Both the position numbers and the translations under genes were made by a program. Below are positions 53,601-63,162 of a stretch of 64,000 nucleotides of DNA, piece by piece. The notes beneath the pieces were generated by a model that had not been told where the DNA came from, ran no database searches, and saw nothing but the letters and a program-made list of their open reading frames with translations. The stretch comes from Shinisaurus crocodilurus (taxonomy: Eukaryota; Chordata; Lepidosauria; Squamata; Shinisauridae): positions 210,318,942-210,382,941 of the forward strand of contig CM037880.1 of assembly GCA_021292165.1 (NCBI GenBank). Reading direction: 5' to 3'. Every line of letters begins with the position of its first letter. The first letter of the stretch is position 1.

Positions 53601-53924
53601 GGGACCTTTGGTAACAATCTATTGGGAGACAAAAAACACAGTTGCCCCATGATATGTTCTCAAGAGTACAAAAAGGAATCTCCAAATGTGAAATGGCTGC
53701 CTCGGCACTATAGGAGGCCTCCATATCAAGGCCAGCACCAAGTTTGGTGGGGCCCTCATCACCCCTGCCCTGGACACCAGCAAGTTGGAGTGACACTGTA
53801 CCCAAGCCCCAGAGGCATTGTGGGAAAGTTAAAAGGGCAGGTGTGCCACCATGAGAACATGCCAACTAGACAATTTAATTTTCAATGCATATGCTTCTTG
53901 ATACTGGCAATTAGTGGTGTACAT
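50643..53924. other. Unique sequence, no gene recognised
   Basis: AT-rich 50680-51070 and 52980-53225 lack repeat signatures and look like candidate conserved noncoding blocks (inference). (GA)n lies at 53229-53252. Frames 51830-52183 and 52208-52600 plus have no recognisable domain. Confidence 0.35.
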
Positions 53925-54035
53925 CAGATTCGGCTGAATCCCAATCCAGAACCAAATCAGGCTGATTCAGACAGATTCAGAAGATGTCTGAATCAAAGCA
54001 GGTTTCCTCCAAAGCAGACTGAATCCGAATCTGAA
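53925..54035. repeat. GATTCAG/GAATC-rich array
   Basis: GATTCGGCTGAATC, GCTGATTCAGACAGATTCAG, TCTGAATC and GACTGAATCCGAATCTGAAC give many copies of one short inverted word. The style resembles the GACTCGAG subterminal arrays of the hAT at 54726. Confidence 0.6.
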
Positions 54036-54102
54036 CACTTGTGAAGATTTTGGATTCAGAGGGACACAGAGTCACAGACAGTGTGTCTCCAAAATTGGAT
54101 GA

Positions 54103-54103
<1 letters not shown>

Positions 54104-54153
<50 letters not shown>
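54104..54153. repeat. (ATT)n microsatellite
   Basis: About 16 ATT units at the tail of the next LINE. Confidence 0.95.
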
Positions 54154-54620
54154 CCCACCTTTTTCCCAATCCCGTGACTCAAGGCGGCATTACAACATTA
54201 AAACTTGTACAATTAAAACGTATAAATAGAAATATACAAAAGTTAAAAATATAATTAAATTAGCTATAATATTAAAATTATATAAAATATCAAAGTTAAA
54301 ACAACAATAATGATATAAACAGTGGAATCCGATGCATTCTCACAGGACCAGGCTATTCCCAAAGGCTTTCCGGAACAAAAAGGTTTTTGCCTGCCTCCGG
54401 AAGCATACCAAGGAGGGCGCCATTCTAGCCTCCCTGGGAAGGGAATTCCAGAGTGTCGGGGCAACCACCGAGAAGGCCCTCTGCCAAGTTTCTGCCAGGC
54501 ATGCCTGAGATGGTGGCAGAACCAAGAGAAGGGTCTCCCCTGAAGATCTCAGTGTACAGGCAGGCTCATAAGGGAGAATACGGTCTTTCAGATAACCTGG
54601 TACATTTCTACCCCAAGTTC
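54154..54620 (-). pseudogene. CR1/L2-clade LINE 3' end, minus strand
   Basis: The minus strand encodes RAFSVVAPTLWNSLPREARM, then VCFRRQAKTFLFRKAFG (54340-54525), the C-terminal blocks of the clade. The 3' end TATCCCACCTTTTTCCCAAT abuts (ATT)n. Confidence 0.85.
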
Positions 54621-54717
54621 TCCATATAAGGAAAACTCCAGGGTGGGAAGAGAGGGGAGGGAGAAGATGGGGTTCGGTTTTGTGACTGGCATCTCTAGCT
54701 TCTCATCACAATGTATG

Positions 54718-54725
54718 GTTTCACC
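54718..54725. repeat. 8-bp target-site duplication, left
   Basis: GTTTCACC, repeated exactly at 55723-55730. Confidence 0.95.
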
Positions 54726-55228
54726 CAGGGATGTTGAAGAGTCCTTGATCTCGAGTCACGAGTCGAGTCACGAGTCTTTGGACCCGAGTCTCGACTCGAG
54801 TCCGAATCCTTGGTCCAAAATGGTGACTCACGAGTCACGAGTCCCTCCCAAAGCTGACTCCACGAGTCCCTATTAAAATCAATGGGTTTTTTTCCCAACA
54901 AAATAAGGCTACTTCAGATGTGTGGTTTAAATAAATTCTAGGCACAAGTGTGCCTTTTTATTTCAAAACTCTGCAACTGATTTTGGCAAGAACAGACCAG
55001 GCAGACAAAACCCAAAATAACCAGGCAGGCAGAGGAGGCAGGGAACCCCAAAGCAGGCAGGCAGAGGCCTTTGTCTTGGACAATTCACTGTTGAACTGGT
55101 CAAGAAGAGACCAGGCAGGCAGAGGAGGCAGGGAACCCCAGACAGGCAGGCAGAGGCAGCCAAACCCAAAATGTCTGAAAGGTTGCATTTTAGAAAAATG
55201 ATTATAAAAAATAAACTTGCTGTACTTC

Positions 55229-55654
55229 CTAAAACTTATCCATGTTGCATTTGAGGAACATGATTTTTTCTAAATGTTTGAGCCCCATTCTGGAACGGTG
55301 AGATCTCATCACAAATCCACCCTCACTGAACACCCGCTCCACTGGTGATGAACTTGCTTGAACCAGAAACACACTCAGAGCAGCCACACAGAGTAATCTC
55401 AGGTCCTTCTCCTGCCTCTCCCAAGTACGCAACACATCAATCAAAATAAATCTTGACACACTGTTGGGGCTGCACTCCTGGTAGCCGTCCATAGTGGGCG
55501 AGCAGCAGCACACCTCACTTCCATGCGCTCTTCGCCGGCAATCACGCTTCTCTCCACTCCTTCTGGCACAGCCCAGGGATGTTGAAGAGTCCTTGGTCTC
55601 GAGTCCCGAGTCGAGTCTCGAGTCCCATTTAAAAATATTGGGACTCGAGTCCAA
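55229..55654 (-). pseudogene. hAT transposase C-terminal (dimerisation domain) remnant
   Basis: The 141-codon minus-strand frame has a non-homologous N-terminal third made from the GACTCGAG array. It then has LIDVLRTWERQEKDLRLLCV, the diagnostic ASSSPVERVFSEGGFVM block, RSRMGL and KIMFLKCN near the end (about residues 70-138). In hAT transposases this is the C-terminal dimerisation domain (consensus W-x-P-x-L-x8-P-x-SS-x2-ER-x-FS). The DNA-binding BED finger and catalytic core are absent, so it cannot transpose. The W-x(6)-L spacing lacks the usual proline. It is the only hAT protein remnant in the window. Confidence 0.88.
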
Positions 55655-55722
55655 GTCGAGTCAGAGGGGGGGACTCAGTCCGACTCACGAGTCGAGTCCT
55701 CGAGTCCGAGTCCCCATCCCTG
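55574..55722. repeat. Internal miniature unit at the right end of the hAT
   Basis: CAGGGATGTTGAAGAGTCC to CCGAGTCCCCATCCCTG, palindromic with an AT core (TTTAAAAATATTGG). The counterpart in copy 1 is 5037-5183. Confidence 0.9.
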
Positions 55723-55730
55723 GTTTCACC
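55723..55730. repeat. 8-bp target-site duplication, right
   Basis: GTTTCACC, identical to 54718-54725. Confidence 0.95.
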
Positions 55731-56015
55731 AGGGCTCTCCATTCCCAGTGCATTGTGGGAGGGATGCTGAAGTAATACATCACAGGATCAAGTGTGCTTT
55801 CCTAGTTCCCTCTCCCAGCAGCAGGGGTCCCAAAAGAGGTTGGGTGAGACCTGTGGTATCTGCGAGGTTGAAGCATCAGGTACTTGCTTGGAAAATTATG
55901 ATGTTCCAGTCCTTCTGCCTCTGCCATTGTATTCTCTGCATCCGTCAATCACTGCTTTCCTACTGCACATTTTGTGACTTTGGTGCCAATTGAGCAGAAA
56001 TGTCTTAAAACAGGA
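55731..56015. other. Unique sequence
   Basis: Nothing recognised. Confidence 0.4.
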
Positions 56016-56426
56016 TGGGTGAATGAGAAATGACGGAACTTGCCAAGATTCGACAATCCTCAGTTTCCTGCTCATCTCGCCTCAATTTGCACTCACGTTT
56101 GTGATCGCTGTCCCTTTTGTGCAAATGGGGAAATTGCCCAGAACAAAAAGCTGTCAAACATGGAAGTAGTGCCCAAAATTCCCAAATCTGTACACATTTC
56201 CAAAATTGTGTGCAAATTTCCCCCATAGATTAAGACCTAGTGATTTAGAAAGTGTGTGTTTTGAGAAAGTTGTGCATTTTTCAAGAACACACTTTGAAAC
56301 ATGAATGCCAGTTTGGGAATTTGTGTACATTTTTGGAGAAAATGCACTCCTGTTTGTGTTTGGTATTGCAAATGGAGCATTTTTGAATGGTTTGCCAACT
56401 AAAAAAAAATTCTCATACAATCCTAG
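56016..56426. repeat. Interspersed repeat (family F3), fragment
   Basis: GGATGGGTGAATGAGAAATG start, and TTTGTGCAAATGGGG, GTGTGCAAATTTCCCCC and TTTTGGAGAAAATGCAC words, as in 39089-39738 and 63165 on. It runs into the TTC microsatellite and gap. Confidence 0.5.
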
Positions 56427-56498
56427 TCGTCGTCTTCTTCTTCTTCTTCTTCTTCTTCTTCTTTCTTCTTCTTCTTCCTTCTTCTTCTTCTTCGTCTT
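56427..56498. repeat. (TTC)n microsatellite
   Basis: More than 20 TTC units with small changes, truncated by the assembly gap. Confidence 0.95.
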
Positions 56499-56598
56499 NN
56501 NNNNNNNNNNNNNNNNNNNNNNNNNNNNNNNNNNNNNNNNNNNNNNNNNNNNNNNNNNNNNNNNNNNNNNNNNNNNNNNNNNNNNNNNNNNNNNNNNN
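56499..56598. other. Assembly gap (100 N)
   Basis: Exactly 100 N, the conventional length for a gap of unknown size, next to a TTC microsatellite. Confidence 0.99.
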
Positions 56599-57113
56599 AG
56601 GAAAATGCAGCATAAATTCTGGAATTGGAGCATGCACAGTTTGTGGTAGCGTTCATTCCTTCATTTCATCTGGATCGTTTCCCCTCCCGCTATGTACCAA
56701 TGTTCAAGCACGGGTGGTGGTGGTGGTGGTGGTGCAGAAATCTTGACAGGATGTGCATCCAGCTTATTTATGTGGTGCTTTCTTGATCACATGTGTTCTC
56801 CTGCGTGGGCCAACTTACCCTGAGTGAATTCGTCATTTACATGGAAAGTATATGAAAATCTCACTTTGTGTATGAGGCTTTGCATGTGTGCATCTTGGGA
56901 GCTGTAGTGCAGCAGCTGATACCGTGTCCCCCATGTCATGTGGCCCCTTTCCGATTGGTTGTGTTTCAGGTAGGACAGCCTGTGGGATGATGCCATGTGA
57001 TGTTACTCATTGTCGTCGATCACCGGTATGAAGATGGGCCTGCAGAGTCCTCCTCCCCAGAGCCAGAGCTGTGGTGGTGATGGCAGCAATAAGAATGAGG
57101 GAAACAGCTAGTG
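56599..57113. other. Unique sequence with (GGT)n
   Basis: (GGT)n at about 56713-56733. No gene recognised. Confidence 0.45.
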
Positions 57114-57245
57114 CACGGCTCTCCAACCTTGGGTCCCCATGTTTTTGGCCACAACTCCCAGCATGCCCCAGCCAGCTACGCTGGCTGGGGCATGCTGGGA
57201 GTTGTAGGCCAAAAACATCTGGGGACCCAAGGTTGGAGAACACTG
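57114..57245. mobile_element. 132-bp near-perfect palindromic hAT MITE
   Basis: CACGGCTCTCCAACCTTGGG at left and CCCAAGGTTGGAGAACACTG at right. The centre GCCAGCTACGCTGGC joins arms that each carry the 'CAACTCCCAGCATGCCCCAG' wording. The flanks AGCTAGTG (57106-57113) and AGCTAGTA (57246-57253) are an 8-bp duplication with one change. Confidence 0.92.
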
Positions 57246-57315
57246 AGCTAGTAAGACTGCTTCAAGGAAGACTGTGGGTAGGGCCCAAGTGATCAGATGA
57301 CTGAAAATTGAAGTG

Positions 57316-57612
57316 ATCAGATGACCATTGGTCCATCTAGCCCAGTATTGTCGACACTGACTGGCAGCGGCTCTCCAGGATTTCGGGCAGGATTCTTTCC
57401 TAGCCCTTCCTAGATATGCCAGGGATTGACCCTGGGACCTTCTGCGTACAAAGCGTGTGCTCTATCACACTGAGCTATTTATTGTTGGCACTGTCTGGCA
57501 GCAGCTCTCCAGGGTTTCAGGCAGGATTCTTTCCAGCCCTACCTGGGATGTCGAAGGTTGGACCTGAGACCATCCCCATGCAAAGCATGTGCTCTGCCAC
57601 TGAGCCATGGCC
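57316..57612 (-). mobile_element. Two tandem family-B SINE copies, minus strand
   Basis: Copy one spans about 57316-57477 and copy two about 57481-57612. Both contain GGCAGCRGCTCTCCAGG, GGCAGGATTCTTTCC and a tRNA-like head on the minus strand (CTCAGTGGCAGAGCACATGC in the second; box B GGTTCAA-like words degraded). The second lacks the first 35 or so bases of its tail side. Confidence 0.8.
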
Positions 57613-59394
57613 CCTCCCTTTCGCCTCAGAGCTCCATTTGTTGGGCATGCATGAAAGGACGCTCTCCTCTGTTGCTCCCGGAATGCGCCCCCTTTATTGT
57701 TCAAATTGCTGTGCACTGCCTGCATGGTTCTTCTCTTCCCCACTCCTGCATAGCTAAGGTTGGGGAGAATTTTGCATGGGGGGGGGGAAGGTGAGTCGAG
57801 GGGCCATCTGCATGCCTATCATGCTTTCATGAGGGCCTTGGGGGGGCAGTCATCAGGAATGATATCCCAGTGGCCCTACCCTCATATCTTTCGTCTGCCA
57901 CTCCTTCCTCCCTTTTAGCAGTGTGTGGGCTCTGCTGGTTAGGGGGCCAAGTGGGAATTTTGGATCATTGCCTCGATTGGCTGTATGGGGCAATGTGCAT
58001 GTTTGCCTACTACACTGTGATGCAGTGGTCGGGGTTAATTTTCAATTGGCTGTTTTTGTTTGGTTCAATTTGGTCACATTTGGCAGGGAATATTCAGTGG
58101 GGTAGGGTTGGTGAGCATCCGATGGCACCTTCGAGGTGATTGGTGACTCCCAAGGCTCTCTGCTCTGGGTTTTGCAGCCCAGTGGGGAGACACAGATTGC
58201 CTTTGAGGCTGACTCACCTCGCCCGCTCTGAGTTTTGTGGCTCCATGAGGGTGACAGGGGAAGGCCTCCCAACACCGGTACTGGTGTATAACTGAGGGGT
58301 GGCGATTTTAAGGCTCCGCCCCTGGGATGGATGCATTGCCCTAAAACATCTACTAGCAAGGGGTCGGTATAGCCAGGGACCTGCACTTCTTTCCCTCCAC
58401 AGATCTTGATTATTCAATAAATGTGGCCCTAATTAGTAACGTAACTCATTATTTCCACCCTTTACACATGCAATTAGAAAATATGTCAGTGTATAAATGT
58501 TGTCGTTGTTGATGATGGTGAAGATGAAATCAATTCTACATCTAGTAACAAACAATACCTAATCCTGTAAGTGTATCTGTTCTGACTTCGATCTTGGCCA
58601 AACCATCTATTTCCAGTCTGGCCAAACTCATTCCAGCTAAAGAAAAAGAGACAAACATTATACTTTTCTTTCCTCACACGCACAGCAGGCTTTCCGGGAT
58701 GTGTTACTGTGATGCGGTTGCTAACACAATGACAGTTGCTGCACTACCAATTGTTTAGGGGAAACTTGCTCATTAGTTATACCTGGTTCAATTTCTATCT
58801 TCAGGAACTTCATATGAGTGCATTTAATATCAGCCTTTCGATTTTCTTTTTTCAGTTCATTAATTTGAACAGTAATCTCATCCTTTTCAGCACGGAGACA
58901 CTATTGTGCACTGTCTGGGTAAAATAGTCTACTGACAAATCCAATAAAGTCATTTTCCCTTACTCCAGCTATTTCACTTATAAAGCACACATTACCTTAA
59001 CCTTCAATATGCTAAGATGGACCTGCTGTGCTGAGGGCAGAACCTTCTGTGAATAATATGGACTGCACTTTTACATTTTCCCAAATATATTTTCATTTTG
59101 TTACAAGACGTCATGGCTCAACCCTTGCCTAGCCAAACTTCAAGGGGAATCCAAGCAGGATCCCCAGTTCCCAACAGGGGCAGAAACATTTCCACAGGGA
59201 CCCTGGACCCACCAAGCTCAGCTTGTCTGCACAGTTCAGAATAGACCGTAGAATCTGTTCCAGATTCTGCAGTCCACTCCAGAGTTCGGGCAACACAGAA
59301 ATCGAAACTCCTTCAGGACTTCCGGGATTTTCCCATGGGGTAACACGTGGCAGAATCTAGCCAAATATTGGTGACTTTGAGGCGACTTAAGCTT
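57613..59394. other. Unique sequence, no gene recognised
   Basis: Frames such as 57870-58139 plus are hydrophobic by chance (no signal peptide or family match recognised). 58680-59100 is AT-rich and repeat-free. Confidence 0.35.
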
Positions 59395-60165
59395 GCCGAC
59401 ATTCTCCAAATTCCATCTTGAAGCTTGTTCTGACTCAAGTCCATATCAGATTGCAAGCTTTGTTGTTGTTATTTTTCTTTTCCCATGAAAATCTGTCCAT
59501 ATTTTCATGCATTTTAGGGATGTAAATCGAGCAGGGAGCTTACCTGCTTGGGGGAGGGCTGCTCTGGAGCACCCCCCACCCGCTCGCGCCACCAGGGAAC
59601 AGTGACCGATGGGGAACACTTCTGGTTCCCTGGTTCCCTGGTGCTGCGTTTTTAGCGTAGAAACCAGGGCAACCCTGATTAAAATGGCCGCGAATAGCAA
59701 ATCGCGGCCGTTTCAAGCTGGGTTGCGCTGGTTTTTATGCTAAGAAAACAGCGCCAGAGAACCGGAAAAACACACGCCGGGGACCAGAAGCTCCTTTCCC
59801 CGGCGCGTCTTTTGAGCGAGAGGTGGCCAGGTAAGGCATGTGAGTCTCAGGGGGCCCCGAGTGGGCCGATTTCAGCCTTCTTTCAGCCCCCCTGAGACTC
59901 ACTGATACCTCTCTAGTATTTTTCCAATGGTACACATCAATTGTGCACATCGAAAGGTATGCATTCTTCACCCATTGATTCAAGCGTATTTCTGCACATT
60001 TTTCAAAAGTACACATTTTTCATGTGCATTTTTCAAATGTATGCATGGTGCTGAACACTTTTCTTCCCCACTTTTTTTTTTGGTAGGTGAATCACACCGC
60101 AAGCTTGGAAACATATGGACTTTGACCACAGATTGTGTTGAGTCCATGGTCGGTTCAGACGTGTG
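59395..60165. repeat. Interspersed repeat (family F2), split by a foldback element
   Basis: TTCTCCAAATTCCATCTTGA, GAAGCTTGTTCTGACTCAAG and TTGCAAGCTTTG before 59515. TTTTTCCAATGGTACACATC, TTGATTCAAGCGTATTTCTG and ATCACACCGCAAGCTTGG follow after 59919. Landmark order equals 14716-15053. Confidence 0.7.
59515..59919. mobile_element. GC-rich foldback element with TAGGGATG end
   Basis: Left end TAGGGATGTAAATCGAGC, right end GATACCTCTCTA. Internal inverted arms: TTTTAGCGTAGAAACCAGGG with GGTTTTTATGCTAAGAAAAC, and GGCCGCGA with TCGCGGCC at the core. It inserted into an F2 repeat, and the flanks GCATTT/GTATTT hint at a short duplication. It is related in layout (CCAGGGCAACCCTG words) to 26400-26945. 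Confidence 0.75.
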
Positions 60166-60627
60166 GAAACTGGGTAAATCCTGATTATTATTAAAATTCA
60201 CTGAAATGTATTTCTCATACCTCCTTGGTCACCTTTCACACCTTCCTGATTCCACAGGACACATTTAAGTATGTGCCTATCTCTCCAATGGAAGTTAGGA
60301 TGAAAAGATTTGCTGTAGCTGGATTGTACTCTTGATTAACATGGTGCAAAGACTTACATTCAACTAATTTGTGCAACCCTATGGAGATGATGCTGAGCCA
60401 TGAACATACCAGAAATAAACAGGTTTGCCCATTCCCGTGACCAGATTACTTTTCTGTAGGAAATGGGTACACCTCAGTTTACCAACTAAGTTGGTAAAAA
60501 GATGTTCCGAATTCTGGTTGCCACTGGGCCTCCAGGAGCAAGAGCGGGTCCAGTTGCATCCATACCTGCTCCTTCCTGGGAGTGCAACCCCATGCAAAAG
60601 GGGCAACTATCAAATTGTCATACCTGG
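60166..60627. other. Unique sequence
   Basis: Nothing recognised. Confidence 0.4.
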
Positions 60628-60800
60628 GGATGGGTAGAATTTCATTTCATTTCATTTTTCTTTTTTTTAAATAGGAATTTACCAAAATTCTCAAAGTTCT
60701 TCATATTCGGGAGAGAAAGAACTTGAGGTTTCTTTACCCCCCCCCAAAAAAAATGCATGTGGGAGAAAGCAAAAATCATGACAGATTTGCCCAGGATCAG
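60628..60800. repeat. Short repeat (family F4), fragment
   Basis: GGGGATGGGTAGAATTTCAT start, AATTTACCAAAATTCTCAAA, then ATGTGGGAGAAAGC, as in 49736-49880. Confidence 0.5.
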
Positions 60801-61516
60801 CCTCAACTTGTCTGGACTGAGGAGGAATATTTCTAACAGACCAATCTTTGCAACAGGGTTTTTTTTTTGTTGTTGTTCTTTTTGCCAAAGTAGAAGATAA
60901 TAACTCTGAACATGGTGAATGAATTCAGTCTTATTGCACAAGACTATTAAGCTAGCAAAAGGGAAAATGGCTCTCTGTCACCAAAGTCTGTGCCCCCTGT
61001 TATTTTAATAGATTTTGTTCAGGCAGCAAATATTGACAGACATTGCTTAGATGTTTAGAAAATAAATAAGCAAGAGAAGTGAGCATTTTACATGCCATAT
61101 GCTGAACAATGCATCTGAAGGGTGCATTTTAGACCATTAAAGAGGGGCAGATGTATTTTCCATTGTAAAACACCGAAGAAGAAAATGAAGCCATTGGCAT
61201 TCTATTACTTATTTGTTCACCCTACTTAAAGAAAAGATCCCTAAATATGATATTTCTGATATTCATCTGATCTGAACTGTAATCACTTAACAGAATAATA
61301 TAAGAATCTTTCCCCATGGATATGATCACTGGTGAAATCATGCATATGTGACTGGAACAATTTGAAATGCTATGAATGGACATAGAAAACCCCACTTCTG
61401 GAGTCTGCCCCTATATATCTAGCATAATTCTGTGGTGTGATAAAACAAACAAACAAACAAAAACCAGAATCCAAGGAGGTGTTATGCAGATGAAGGTGTG
61501 GGGCTAAGCAGACAGG
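60801..61516. other. AT-rich unique sequence
   Basis: No repeat or gene recognised. 60990-61330 is repeat-free and AT-rich, a weak candidate conserved block. Confidence 0.35.
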
Positions 61517-61862
61517 AACATAAGAACATAAGAAGAGCCACGCTGGATCAGACCAAGGGTCCATCTAGTCCAGCATTCTGTTCACGCAGTGTCCAACTGG
61601 CTTCCCATGCGAAACCCTAAGGAAGACATGAGTGCAACATCACCCTCCCCCCCACCCATGTTCCCCAGCAACAACTGGTGTACATAGGCATATCATATCA
61701 CCCCTGATACTGGAGGAAGCATAGAGCCAACCAGGACTAGTAGCCATTAAGAGGCCATTATAGCCTTCTCCCCCAGGAATTTGTCCAATCCCCTTTTAAA
61801 TCCCTCCAAATTGGTGGCCATCGCTGCATCGTGTGGAAGTGAATTCCATAGTTTAACTATGT
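61517..61862 (-). mobile_element. CR1 3' end, minus strand (TTCTTATG subfamily)
   Basis: GAACATAAGAACATAAGAAG opens it. It continues CGCTGGATCAGACCAAGGGT, TCCATCTAGTCCAGCATTCT and AGCAACAACTGGTGTACATA, ending near CATAGTTTAACTATGTG. This is the inverse of 16110-16463. Confidence 0.92.
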
Positions 61863-63162
61863 GCAGCCTATTCTCACTGGCTCCCATTCATTTCTGTGGG
61901 GCAAAGCAAACAAGGGACAATAAGTGAATTGGTTGGGAAGGGGCAAACCTTGTTTATCAACTAAACAATGAAATAAATAAATAAAATAACCTCATTCCTC
62001 ATAGTGTATGAATTACTAATCAATCTGATCAAGTGCTACCTGCAACAAAAGGTTTCAGGGTACCTTTCCTCCTAATCCATCCCCCCCTTTTCCCCCTGTT
62101 TTTCTTTTCCAAGTGAAGTTCAACGTTCTGTGGCAACTAAGCTTACTCAGTCCTCATAGGGCTGGTTTGGAGTGTGGCCCATTTGTCTGTTTTTATTTAT
62201 TTTGTTAAACCTTTGCAGACTTTGGGGTTCCCCTGGGCATTCTGATACCTCCATCTTGTTTTATAGTGGCCCCATTTTGGTTCCATTTCTCTTGGCACTC
62301 ACCACCACTGGAGTAATGGGATTAGTGGGGGTGATGACTTCCATTTACTAAAAAAGGTGGGGTGGTGGGAAATCCCCGTGCACATAGGAAACTAGCATGG
62401 GGGTGAGAAGGCTTGCTAGAATCTTTCTCCATGATGTGGTAGTTTTCTACAAGCAGGATTGTTTGTTTGTTTGTTTGCTTCTGTGGAGGAGCATTCAGTC
62501 ATGGGGAAGCCCACCTGAAGACTGAAGTGGTGCAGTCCCGACACATTACTGAGAAACAGTCATACTGGGGCCAACCAATGTTTAACAGGAGCTTCCGGAA
62601 ACATTTCAGCCTTCTGAACATTCAGTAAAGATACACCCCAGAGGCCCCTCTGCATCACTGCAGTGTTTCTGGAGCATCCTGAACTATTCATGCTGATTGA
62701 TGTTTTAATGTTAAACTTCTAGGCCATGTTGTGTGTTTGCAAATAGAAAAACTGGGGTCAAAACAATACATTCAATCAAAATCGGATCTCTCCATTCCAG
62801 CCCTTGGCATTATTGCTTCCTATATTCTTCTGGCACAGATGGAAGGGAATAGGGTTAGATCGGTGGAGAAGCTGGCTTACATAAGACCAAGTTCCACCTC
62901 CTGCATGGCATGATGTACAGATGCATGTTACAGTCCTGCTCCCTGATAGTCTTGCTCCCTGATTCTGTCTTTCCGCAAATGTATCCAGCTGGCTGTTGCT
63001 GTTCATGGAGGAAAGTTTGTTGCCAGGGCCAACAGCAATTCATGCACTAGGGTGCCCCCTTTGAACCAGACCCTCTCAGAGTTCATGAAAAAGATGCCCA
63101 GTGGCTTGTGTTATTCTTCCTTCATGCACAGGATTCTGGGGGGCTACCAGGTTGGCCCAGAG
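61863..63162. other. Unique sequence, no gene recognised
   Basis: (TTTG)n at about 62459-62480. No recognised domain or repeat family. Confidence 0.4.

Larger units (their letters stand above)
54726..55722. mobile_element. hAT element with GACTCGAG arrays and transposase remnant (copy 2)
   Basis: A 997-bp element from CAGGGATG to CATCCCTG, with perfect GTTTCACC flanks. Both ends are dense in CGAGTC/GACTCG. The middle holds repeated CAGGCAGGCAGAGG units (about 55009-55160) and a minus-strand transposase remnant at 55229-55654. An extra internal CAGGGATGTTGAAG at 55574 makes the right 149 bp (55574-55722) look like a complete miniature element itself. Copy 1 (5037-5810) has the same arrangement. 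Confidence 0.95.
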
